Source: Lachnospiraceae bacterium | GTDB lineage: Bacteria > Bacillota > Clostridia > Lachnospirales > Lachnospiraceae | Direction: 5' to 3' | Assembly: GCA_024403335.1 (NCBI GenBank) | Contig: JAKSSA010000001.1 | Span: forward strand, 1-64,000 | DNA: 64,000 nucleotides | Position numbers and translations under genes: made by a program | The notes under the pieces: generated by a model | Told to the model about the DNA's origin: nothing | Databases searched by the model: none | The model's input: the letters and a program-made list of their open reading frames with translations, nothing else | Shown here: one piece after another, positions 1 to 7,017 of the stretch | How the letters are laid out: each line of letters starts with the position of its first letter | Numbering within the stretch: the stretch's first letter is position 1

Positions 1-34
1 TGGGAGAAAGGAATAAATCCAAGCACCATCTAAG

Positions 35-343
35 ATGATTGGATTATACGTGAATATGAAACCAAGAACAGAGAAAAGTTTAGAATTGTTTGATATCCTT
101 ATGGACAGAGGATATCCGGAATCATTTTGTTACGAAGTGACTTTGAATTTGAACACAGATTGGACGGCGCAACGCATGATCGGGTATTTAAGTCATTACG
201 AAAAAATACCGATGGAAGATGTGGCAGATGAGGTATTGGCAATTTTAAGTCATAGGAATCAAATTATGCAGAAGAAACAGAGGGAAGAAGTTAATGCCCG
301 TTGGAACCGGTATTTGATGGAAGGTTTTGGGGAAGACGACTAA
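35..343 (+). CDS. Small conserved-type hypothetical protein
   Basis: Encodes 102 residues and is predicted to be soluble. I see no catalytic motif. It is rich in charged residues and mostly helical in character, with the segment RTEKSLELFDILMDRGYPESF followed by TAQRMIGYL. The wording resembles short hypothetical proteins common in Lachnospiraceae, but I cannot assign a function. The ribosome binding site is unclear: the purine-rich AGAAAGG lies too far upstream of the ATG at 35, and an internal ATG at 56 would give a 95-residue protein that starts at MKPRTEK. The next gene begins about 95 bp downstream on the same strand. Confidence 0.6.
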   Translation: MIGLYVNMKPRTEKSLELFDILMDRGYPESFCYEVTLNLNTDWTAQRMIGYLSHYEKIPMEDVADEVLAILSHRNQIMQKKQREEVNARWNRYLMEGFGEDD

Positions 344-437
344 AGGATATATGAAGAGTGATTGAAGTTATGACAACAAAAGGCACCGAACTTAAAACTA
401 TTTATGAAATTTCGTGTATTGGAAGGAGAAAATAGAA

Positions 438-1043
438 ATGCTAGATAAATCAATTGAATTTCATTCTGTTATTATGAGACATCCCAATAATAGAAAACCA
501 GAGCTTCCTCATATTCCGCAAGGTTTTTCTATCCGTTTTTATGAGAAAGGATATGAACAGGATTGGGCAGATATTCAAGTTGCTGTTTTGGAATTTCCAA
601 ATCGTGAAGAGGCATTAAAATGTTATGATTATTATTGGCAATATATGGAAGAACTTAAAAAGAGACAACTGTTTATAATAGATGATAAATCCGGAAAACC
701 GGTAGCGACAGCAAATGCATGGTGGACAGAAGTTGATGGACAGGAGGCTGGCGTTGTATTTGGTCTTAGCTGTCTGCCGGAATATCAATCCAAAGGACTT
801 GGAAGAATTGCAGCAGCATATATGATGGATTGCTTTTATCGCCTTATGCCTGGGGTGCCGGTATGGCTTGATACGCAGACTTGGAGTTATAAAGCGATTG
901 GTATATATATGGATATAGGCTTTATTCCTATGAGAACTGCTACTTATAGTGAAGTCCCTAATGAATATGAAGAGGCTCTCCGAGTTATGAATGGGAAAAT
1001 GCGTAAAGACAAATATAAGCAGTTTATAGAACTGGCAGAGTGA
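438..1043 (+). CDS. GNAT family N-acetyltransferase
   Basis: A 201-residue Gcn5-related acetyltransferase, which would transfer an acetyl group from acetyl-CoA to an unknown amine. The acetyl-CoA-binding motif A is visible as VVFGLSCLPEYQSKGLGRIA (Q/RxxGxG/A type), preceded by a beta strand in which the protein comments on a substrate (GKPVATANAWW). The C-terminal part (AIGIYMDIGFIP) matches the usual motif B. I chose ATG 438 because GGAAGGAGA at 421-429 sits 8 bp upstream; an in-frame GTG at 414 is possible but has no site. The gene stands alone. Substrate cannot be read from sequence. Confidence 0.85.
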   Translation: MLDKSIEFHSVIMRHPNNRKPELPHIPQGFSIRFYEKGYEQDWADIQVAVLEFPNREEALKCYDYYWQYMEELKKRQLFIIDDKSGKPVATANAWWTEVDGQEAGVVFGLSCLPEYQSKGLGRIAAAYMMDCFYRLMPGVPVWLDTQTWSYKAIGIYMDIGFIPMRTATYSEVPNEYEEALRVMNGKMRKDKYKQFIELAE

Positions 1044-1300
1044 TTTTTTTAATTGGTTTTTTAGTGCTTTTGAATATTTCTGACATCTCTGCATTAATCC
1101 CACTTAACAAGTCTTGCCATTCTGCAATATGCTCTGCTCCATTCTTATACTTTAAAAGAAGATTCTTTTCTCGGCTGTTCTTCGCACTCGGCAATGGTTA
1201 TTTTTATAGCATTTCCATTTCGATTCTACTTGCAATCTCAAAATCAGATTTGTAGATTCTGTAAAATTTTTCAATCTTCTTGATGCAAGGAGTACACCAT
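1044..1300 (-). pseudogene. Possible degenerate coding remnant
   Basis: On the minus strand, one frame reads protein-like text (IKKIEKFYRIYKSDFEIASR, then two stop codons, then NLLLKYKNGAEHIAEWQDLL and SGINAEMSEIFKSTKK). The composition is lysine/glutamate rich and amphipathic, unlike random translation of AT-rich DNA. It has no intact start and carries stop codons near 1204-1198. I do not recognise the family. It sits between an intact acetyltransferase and an antiporter remnant, in a stretch that looks eroded. Confidence 0.25.
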
Positions 1301-1375
1301 AAGATATTACTTAAGGGTTTGAAAAAAGGTATTGATATACTTGATGATTTGCAGTAGATTTATTTCATAAAAAAT

Positions 1376-1552
1376 ATGTTAAAAATGATATGTGAGAATA
1401 TTATGCTATTTAGTATTGCTACAATTATGTTAGTTGGTTCAGGACTTGCTTGTGGAGACACTGTATTAACAGTTGCAGTACTTGCCATAGTAATAACTGC
1501 ACCATTAGGAGCATTTGCAATTGATAATACTTATAAAAAGCTGTTAAATTAA
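1376..1552 (+). pseudogene. C-terminal remnant of a CPA1-type cation:proton antiporter
   Basis: A 58-codon open stretch encodes two hydrophobic segments and the ending LTVAVLAIVITAPLGAFAID followed by NTYKKLLN. From memory this ending (ITAPLGA-xID-xTYKKLL) matches the last membrane helix and tail of clostridial NhaP/CPA1 sodium-proton antiporters. A full antiporter has about 400 residues, so only the C-terminal seventh is present, and no upstream reading frame continues it. It is therefore read as a deletion remnant. A small membrane peptide is the alternative, but there is no good ribosome binding site before the ATG at 1376. Confidence 0.5.
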
Positions 1553-1656
1553 AATGCATTTTCTATGATTCACTGTCTTATGGTATTTAATGTGTTTTTG
1601 CTATGTGAATCAATGAATTTGATTTGATAAATCATTAAAAGAAACAGGAGGTGTAA

Positions 1657-2557
1657 ATGAAAAAAACTGGAATAGGCTCAATGAGAGCGAAATGGAAAGA
1701 AGAAATGAAAAAAATGAAGATGCGTACTTTTGTTTGCCTTACAATTGCAGGAATGATTAATGCATTTGGCGTTACTGTTTTTTTTGTTTCCAGTGAAGTT
1801 ATATGATAGTGGAATATCAGGGTTATCCATGCTTTTGGATCAGGTGACACCGGAATATTTGAAATTATCCATATTTCTTCTTGTTTTAAATGTTCCTATT
1901 TTTGCTTTTGGGTTGAAACGGCAAGGCGCCTCTTTTACATTATATTCGATTTATACGGTGGGAATATATTCGTTAATGTCATATTTGATTATGGACATAT
2001 TACCAATTGATGTTTCTTTTATATCGCCTTTAGCTGGTTCGGATTTGCTTTTGTGCGCAATATTTGGCGGATTGATATCCGGAATAGGAAGCGGTATGAC
2101 CATTCGTTTTGGAGGCGCGATTGATGGTATTGATGTACTATCGGTAGTTTTTGCAAAAAAACTTGGCATTTCAATTGGTACTTTTGTATTAATTTTTAAT
2201 ACTGTTCTTTACATAATATGCGGATTTGTTATTAGCAGCTGGATATTGCCTTTATATTCGATAGTTACATACTATATCGGGTCAAGGACAGTTGATTTTG
2301 TTGCGGAGGGCTTTGACAGATCAAAGTGTGCCATGATTGTTACTACAAAAGCGGATGAGATTGTGGATGTCTTGTTTGATCGGTTTGAATCAAGCGGAAC
2401 AATTGTAGATGCAGTTGGTGGTTATTCAAAAGAAGAAAAAAAGATAGTTTATTTTATAGTAAATCATTTTCAAATTAATAAATTGAAGCAGATTGTACGC
2501 GAAATTGATGAAAAAGCATTTATATCTTTGCAGGATGTTTCGGATATAGTTAAATAG
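1657..2557 (+). pseudogene. YitT family membrane protein, frameshifted at a T8 run
   Basis: A YitT-family (DUF161 plus DUF2179) integral membrane protein of unknown function. The N-terminus starts at ATG 1657 behind a strong CAGGAGGTG site (1645-1653) and reads MKKTGIGSMRAKWKEEMKKM then VCLTIAGMINAFGVTVFF, ending at a TGA near 1804. The rest of the family sequence (FPVKLYDSGISGLSMLLDQ, five membrane segments, then the soluble C-terminal domain with EIVDVLFDRFESSGTIVDAV) continues in the next frame from about 1763 to 2557. Removing one T from the eight-T run at 1778-1785 restores a single frame of about 299 codons. This is a disrupted gene, a sequencing error in a homopolymer, or phase variation by slippage. 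Confidence 0.8.
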
Positions 2558-2638
2558 ATGTATGCACTTACGAAGAATTTGAATATGCGATGGCAGTTGG
2601 TGTATCAGCCGGAAGTTTGGAAGAACTGGAATTAATCC

Positions 2639-3247
2639 CTACAGCATTCTTTTATCGTATAATTCCATTTCTTCTTTAGAAACAAAGCCGATGTAGGCAT
2701 AACTGCCTTCAATCTTTTCCGGCAGCAGACCATATACGGTCATTCGAGAATGTCCTTCTATGATTACATATTTCTCGGTATTATAAGTTAAGAGTATAAC
2801 AGGAGGAAATTTGTGATTGATTATATAATCTGCACCTGATATGAAAGGTTTGTTGGAAACACCGAAGATTTCCTTGCCCATTTTTATAGTTTTGGCAGCA
2901 TCCAAAGGCTTTGAGGTTCCGCCTGAAAGTTCATTCCAGTAACTGTAATTAATGTAATATATGTTGTTTATGTCATTCTTGGCGAGTTTTGCATATTTCC
3001 AATCTATGTTTTTGGGAAAATTATTAAATAATTCCTTGTCGGGATAACCACGAAATTTCTGCATAAGGAATGCTCGCTTTTTATTTTCGTATTCAGCATT
3101 TATATTTCCGTAAATTATGATATCGCTATTTAGATTTAAATCAGCCAAAGCGTTCTTTATTTTTTCACTAAATCTTTTTGATTGCAGTTCACCTTGTAAA
3201 AAGGCTAAAATCATTTCTGCTTCGCTTGAATTTCTTATAATTTGCAT
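2639..3247 (-). CDS. Hypothetical protein with ParB/Srx-like C-terminal motif
   Basis: A 202-residue soluble protein. The C-terminal third contains PPVILLTYNTEKYVIIEGHS followed by RMTVYGL, which recalls the GH-S/N-R signature of ParB/sulfiredoxin-like folds, in which a value is read and an index looked up. The N-terminal half is helical and charged. No DNA-binding helix-turn-helix is visible, so I would not call it a partition protein. The ribosome binding site upstream of the ATG at 3247 is weak. It stands alone and is convergent with the YitT remnant; the 80 bp between them carry a short protein-like relic (YEEFEYAMAVGVSAGSLEEL) of unknown origin. Confidence 0.55.
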   Translation of the reverse strand: MQIIRNSSEAEMILAFLQGELQSKRFSEKIKNALADLNLNSDIIIYGNINAEYENKKRAFLMQKFRGYPDKELFNNFPKNIDWKYAKLAKNDINNIYYINYSYWNELSGGTSKPLDAAKTIKMGKEIFGVSNKPFISGADYIINHKFPPVILLTYNTEKYVIIEGHSRMTVYGLLPEKIEGSYAYIGFVSKEEMELYDKRML

Positions 3248-3331
3248 ATGCTTACCAACACCTGTTAATTTGAAATAAATCTATGTGAACGATGAGTCTT
3301 TAAAAAAGTGTTAAAACAAAATAGTTTTTGA

Positions 3332-4108
3332 TTAATTGAATCTATTAACAATCAAAATTGCTATACTTGTAAGAATCATAATCACGCCAACTACACGATT
3401 AAGTGTGGCAGCAGATGCTTTGTTTGCAATATGTGCGGCGATTCTTGCCCAAAGGAGAGTAAATATAACACAAAGTATCATTGTTAATATATCCGGAACA
3501 CCACCTATTGCAAAGTGACTGATTCCGCCTGTGAGCGCAGTGAAGGCCATGATAAAAACACTGGTACCAACAGCCATGTGCATTTGGTAACCAAGAAATG
3601 ATGTCAGAACAAATAACATCATCATTCCGCCGCCTGCACCGACAAATCCGCATATAAATCCGATAAATACGCCACCGATTATTGAATTTATTAATCTCTT
3701 TTTGGGCGTGATTGCAGACATTTGCTCTTTGGTGGTATTAACAGGTTTAAGAAGAAAACGTAAGCCAACAAAAATGAGTGCGATTTGCATTGTATTTCCC
3801 ATTGCACGTTCCGGCAGAAAGCTTGCTGTGATGCTGCCTATAATAGTGACTACAAGAACGCTAAGCATCATAGGAAGGCTGTTTTTTATATCAAGATTTC
3901 CATTCTTTTTATATGTATATGCACTGACTGCACTTGCGAACACATCACTTATAAGACCGATGCCGACTGCTTCATAGGGCGGGACATTTAAAAAGGCTAC
4001 CAAGATTGGTCCTACAACCGCAGCGGCACTCATACCTGCAAATCCGGTTCCAAGACCGGCTCCGGCACCAGCTAAAAAGCATATTATTATTTTGAACATT
4101 AATTCCAT
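3332..4108 (-). CDS. TauE/SafE family sulfite/anion exporter
   Basis: A 258-residue polytopic membrane protein of the TauE/SafE (DUF81) family, whose members export or import sulfite, sulfoacetate and other organosulfur anions. It shows about eight hydrophobic segments and the two family repeats with glycine-rich signatures: GAGAGLGTGFAGMSAAAVVG in the first half and GFICGFVGAGGGMMMLFVLT in the second. ATG 4108 is chosen because GGAG lies 5 bp upstream; the longer TTG start at 4120 overlaps that site. It is transcribed away from the 780-bp repeat-rich gap. No sulfur-metabolism gene is adjacent, so the substrate is open. Confidence 0.85.
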   Translation of the reverse strand: MELMFKIIICFLAGAGAGLGTGFAGMSAAAVVGPILVAFLNVPPYEAVGIGLISDVFASAVSAYTYKKNGNLDIKNSLPMMLSVLVVTIIGSITASFLPERAMGNTMQIALIFVGLRFLLKPVNTTKEQMSAITPKKRLINSIIGGVFIGFICGFVGAGGGMMMLFVLTSFLGYQMHMAVGTSVFIMAFTALTGGISHFAIGGVPDILTMILCVIFTLLWARIAAHIANKASAATLNRVVGVIMILTSIAILIVNRFN

Positions 4109-4487
4109 TTTTATCTCCAATCAGGTTATTTATTCTCTATGTCTTTTTTAATGCATCACAAAATCTTTTTAATATTATGACAAGTTTATCAATTTTTATT
4201 TAATGCAGCAAGTGTGTAAAACATGAGATAGGACATTTTATCTTCATAAAGAAATATCAGCTTAAGGTCAATGAACGCTACATTATATATACAAAGGATT
4301 TGTCTCAAGAGGATAATGTAACGTATATTCCGATTTACATGATAATGTGTTTATAATTGAATAATAGGTAATATGGCTATTTATACGATCTGTAAGAACA
4401 ATACACTTAATGGAATGCCTTTCCCGGATATGAATTTCTTGCAATGATGAAATTGTAAAATTCATGAAGGCTACTAAATATGTACTA

Positions 4488-4610
4488 ATGCTAACTATAG
4501 CATAGATTTAATGCTTTCCATAGCATCAAACCAAATGCTTTCCATAGCATAAAAAAGTACGCTATGTAGCTATAGCATAACATTTTCAACCCTATTGCTA
4601 TATATAGCAT
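4488..4610. repeat. Four 16-bp dyads ATGCT-N6-AGCAT
   Basis: The inverted repeat ATGCT-N6-AGCAT occurs at 4488-4503, 4511-4526 and 4535-4550, and a variant TTGCT-N6-AGCAT at 4595-4610. The spacer is TTCCAT in two copies. Start-to-start distances are 23, 24 and 60 bp, so the first three lie about two helical turns apart. A further half-related element, AGCTATAGCAT, is at 4568-4578. This looks like an array of binding sites for a dimeric DNA-binding protein. The remaining parts of the 4,109-4,888 gap hold no gene that I can support. Confidence 0.7.
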
Positions 4611-4807
4611 ACTCTTACGCTCACACGCACTGTTTGGTACTGGATTCATTACATATCAAAGATATGTATATGACTGAAAACAAATGCATAACAACAGTAA
4701 GAAACGCTTACGCAAGAACAAATTATATCGATTTAACGATAGAATATAACACACTCCTACCCCAACAAATACCCAACCGAATATTTGCAAAAAAGTGAAT
4801 AATATAA

Positions 4808-4836
4808 TTGACGCACCCCACTTACGACTTTATAAT
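4808..4836 (+). promoter_or_regulatory. Sigma-A promoter of the AlbA-type regulator gene
   Basis: TTGACG at 4808-4813 and TATAAT at 4831-4836 are separated by exactly 17 bp, close to the vegetative consensus. The start of transcription should fall near 4843. The -10 box lies in the loop of the perfect inverted repeat 4821-4847, so a protein bound there would block the promoter. Confidence 0.8.
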
Positions 4837-4870
4837 TAAGTCGTAAGTAAAGTCGTAAGTAAGTCGTAAG
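4821..4870. repeat. AAGTCGTAAG operator-like array
   Basis: CTTACGACTT (4821-4830) and AAGTCGTAAG (4838-4847) form a perfect 10-bp inverted repeat with a 7-bp centre. Two more direct copies of AAGTCGTAAG follow at 4850-4859 and 4861-4870, spaced 12 and 11 bp, about one helical turn each. The array covers the -10 box, the expected start of transcription and the leader up to the GGAGG site at 4878. Autoregulation by the downstream protein is a natural guess. Confidence 0.75.
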
Positions 4871-4888
4871 AGATTATGGAGGTATATC

Positions 4889-6403
4889 ATGGCAATCCCA
4901 ATTACTATAGAAAAGCTTTTAACAGAAAATGTTGTTGAATGGGCGAGAATTGAGTTTAAGGAAGGATGGAATCCGGATACCACATTAAAAACAATTAGTG
5001 CATTTGCTAATGATATTGATAATTGGGGTGGCGGTTATATTGTTATTGGTGCTGAAGAAAAAGATGGTAAAGTTGTTAGACCTGTAAAAGGAATTGATCC
5101 AAATTCGGTTGATAAGATCCAAAAAGAATTGCTTAGATATTGCAAATATTTGAAACCAGTATATATTCCACAGACAGAACCAGTTTATTTTGATGGGAAA
5201 ATGCTTCTGCTGGTATGGTGTCCAGGAGGATATGAAAGACCATATGCTTGTCCCAAGGCACCTGATTCAAAGAATAGTGAGAAAATATATTATATAAGAA
5301 AAATATCTAGTACGATTGAAGCCACCGATATTGACGTAAAAGAGTTGATGTCATTATCTCATAATATTCCTTTTGATGACAGGATAAACCTGAAGGCTGA
5401 AATGAAAGATTTAAAATATCCAATTATAAAGAATTATCTTCAAAATGTTGGTAGTAGCCTACTTGATGATATTGATAATTTGGATACAGAGCAATTGGCA
5501 CGAAATTTAAGGATAGCAGATGGACCTTCAGAATATTACAAACCTTTGAATGTTGGAATTTTGTTTTTTAATGATCATCCTGAAATGTTTTTTCCATATA
5601 GTCAAATAGAGATTGTTAATATACCAGATCCGACAGGACAGGGAATGGAAGAACGCATATTTAAAGGTCCTATAGATGAGCAATTACAAAATGCGTTGAA
5701 TTATATAAAAAATAATGTGATAGCAGAGAAGATTTTTAAGGTTAACGGACAAGCTGAAGCAATAAGAGTTAAAAGCTATAGTTATGAAGCTATTGAAGAG
5801 TTTCTCTCAAATGCTATTTATCACAAATCATATCAGATTCACGAGCCTGTTACTGTGCGAATTGAAGCAGACAAGATAGAGATTACTAGCACACCGGGGC
5901 CTGATAGATCAATTTCAGATGATGATATAAGCAGATATCAGATGCGAACGAGAAGATATAGGAATCGAAGAATTGGAGATTTTCTAAAGGAACTGCATTT
6001 GGTCGAGGGAAGAAATACCGGTATTCCTACTGCTATAAAAGCTATTAAAGAAAATGGTTCTCCGTTGCCTTTACTTTTGACTGATGATGAAAGATCTTTC
6101 TTTTCTGTTATTATTCCAATTCATGAAGCGTTTCTTGGAAAAGGAATGATAAATAATGAGTTGGAGGATAGAGATGAGATAGCTATACCAAAACGTAGAT
6201 CAAAAAAACAGATAAAAGAATGCATATTAGAATTATTAGCTGATGATAGTATTTCAGCGAATGAATTATACAAGAGACTAGGGTATTCGGGTAATGCTTC
6301 AAAGACGTTTAGAAGTAGCATAGAAGAATTAATATCAGAAGGGAAAATACATTATGCTTCAGATAACATGCAGGATGCAAATAATGTACTGATAAAAGAT
6401 TAA
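4889..6403 (+). CDS. AlbA_2/HATPase_c_4 family putative transcriptional regulator
   Basis: A 504-residue protein of the family often labelled ATP-binding or RecG-related transcriptional regulator. The N-terminal AlbA_2 (Schlafen-like) domain, residues about 10-150, shows the RIEFKEGWN motif and GGGYIVIGAEEKDG. A HATPase_c_4-like domain at about 300-420 shows IEEFLSNAIYHKSYQIHEPV followed by RIEADKIEITSTPGP. The C-terminal 70 residues look like a winged helix (KECILELLADDSISANELYK). The family has unknown function; some members lie in defence or mobile regions. GGAGG at 4878-4882 precedes ATG 4889. A sigma-A promoter overlapped by a repeat array suggests self-regulation. Confidence 0.85.
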   Translation: MAIPITIEKLLTENVVEWARIEFKEGWNPDTTLKTISAFANDIDNWGGGYIVIGAEEKDGKVVRPVKGIDPNSVDKIQKELLRYCKYLKPVYIPQTEPVYFDGKMLLLVWCPGGYERPYACPKAPDSKNSEKIYYIRKISSTIEATDIDVKELMSLSHNIPFDDRINLKAEMKDLKYPIIKNYLQNVGSSLLDDIDNLDTEQLARNLRIADGPSEYYKPLNVGILFFNDHPEMFFPYSQIEIVNIPDPTGQGMEERIFKGPIDEQLQNALNYIKNNVIAEKIFKVNGQAEAIRVKSYSYEAIEEFLSNAIYHKSYQIHEPVTVRIEADKIEITSTPGPDRSISDDDISRYQMRTRRYRNRRIGDFLKELHLVEGRNTGIPTAIKAIKENGSPLPLLLTDDERSFFSVIIPIHEAFLGKGMINNELEDRDEIAIPKRRSKKQIKECILELLADDSISANELYKRLGYSGNASKTFRSSIEELISEGKIHYASDNMQDANNVLIKD

Positions 6404-6411
6404 GGGATTAA

Positions 6412-6646
6412 ATATTGCCGAGTTTTATGAAAGGAGTTATGTATGGAAAGTTGTATCTTATGATCAATATTTAGATACCGCACGACCATATGACATCTTT
6501 ATGTGCGAACAGGCTTTAGCGGGTAATAATAAAGTTTTTATTATCAGTGCTTTTCCAAAATTCCTTGTGGATTATTTTGGAATGAAACTTTGGAGAACAT
6601 GTGTGAAACATACAAAGAATCAATTGGATATTTGTAATTGCAAATA
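6412..6646 (+). pseudogene. Degenerate open stretch, origin unknown
   Basis: A frame without a clear start reads AEFYERSYVWKVVSYDQYLD and then TARPYDIFMCEQALAGNNKV, ending FLVDYFGMKLWRTCVKHTKN with a stop near 6646. The composition is protein-like. I do not recognise it. It directly precedes the truncated terminase gene and may be a remnant of the same mobile element. Confidence 0.3.
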
Positions 6647-6718
6647 ATGTTAATAGAGCGCTTGCAGTTGATGTAGGCGCTTTTATTATGCCTAAAATTA
6701 AGGAAGGAGGGGATTCCG

Positions 6719-6946
6719 ATGGCAGGAAGAAAGCCAAAGTCTACAGCAGTTAATAAGATTGAAGGCAATCCGGGAAAGAGAAAATTGAATAAGAAGGAGC
6801 CGGTTCCGGCAAAGGGAGTGCCTGAGTGTCCGGATTGGCTGCTTCCAGAGGCGAAAGCTGAATGGGAGAGGTTGTGTGAGAAATATGTTATACAAAAGTT
6901 GTTATATGTTCATGAAGATTTGTTTGTAATTATGCTGGCGGCATAA
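6719..6946 (+). pseudogene. Truncated P27-type phage terminase small subunit
   Basis: The 75-residue product begins MAGRKPKSTAVNKIEGNPGK and contains VPECPDWLLPEAKAEWERL, the N-terminal signature of P27-family phage terminase small subunits, which recognise DNA for packaging. A full protein has about 150 residues; here the similarity ends after YVIQKLLYVHEDLF and a stop follows. GGAAGGAGGGG (6703-6713) is a good ribosome binding site. No large terminase, portal or capsid gene follows, so this is a prophage scar next to the four-gene locus at 7,018-16,225. Confidence 0.75.
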
Positions 6947-7017
6947 GACAATGCACTAAATTAGTGCTATTATAAATAAAATTTTGTCGATTTGTAATAA
7001 ATCAGAAGGTGGCGATT

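Noticed and set aside
615..1103. Minus-strand frame of 162 codons across the acetyltransferase
   Set aside because: Shadow of the GNAT gene; no start context.
1040..1255. Plus-strand frame of 71 codons after the acetyltransferase
   Set aside because: Overlaps the acetyltransferase stop, no ribosome site, and the other strand reads more protein-like.
4488..4610. CRISPR-like repeats
   Set aside because: Units are short dyads with irregular spacing and no true spacers; operator sites explain them better.
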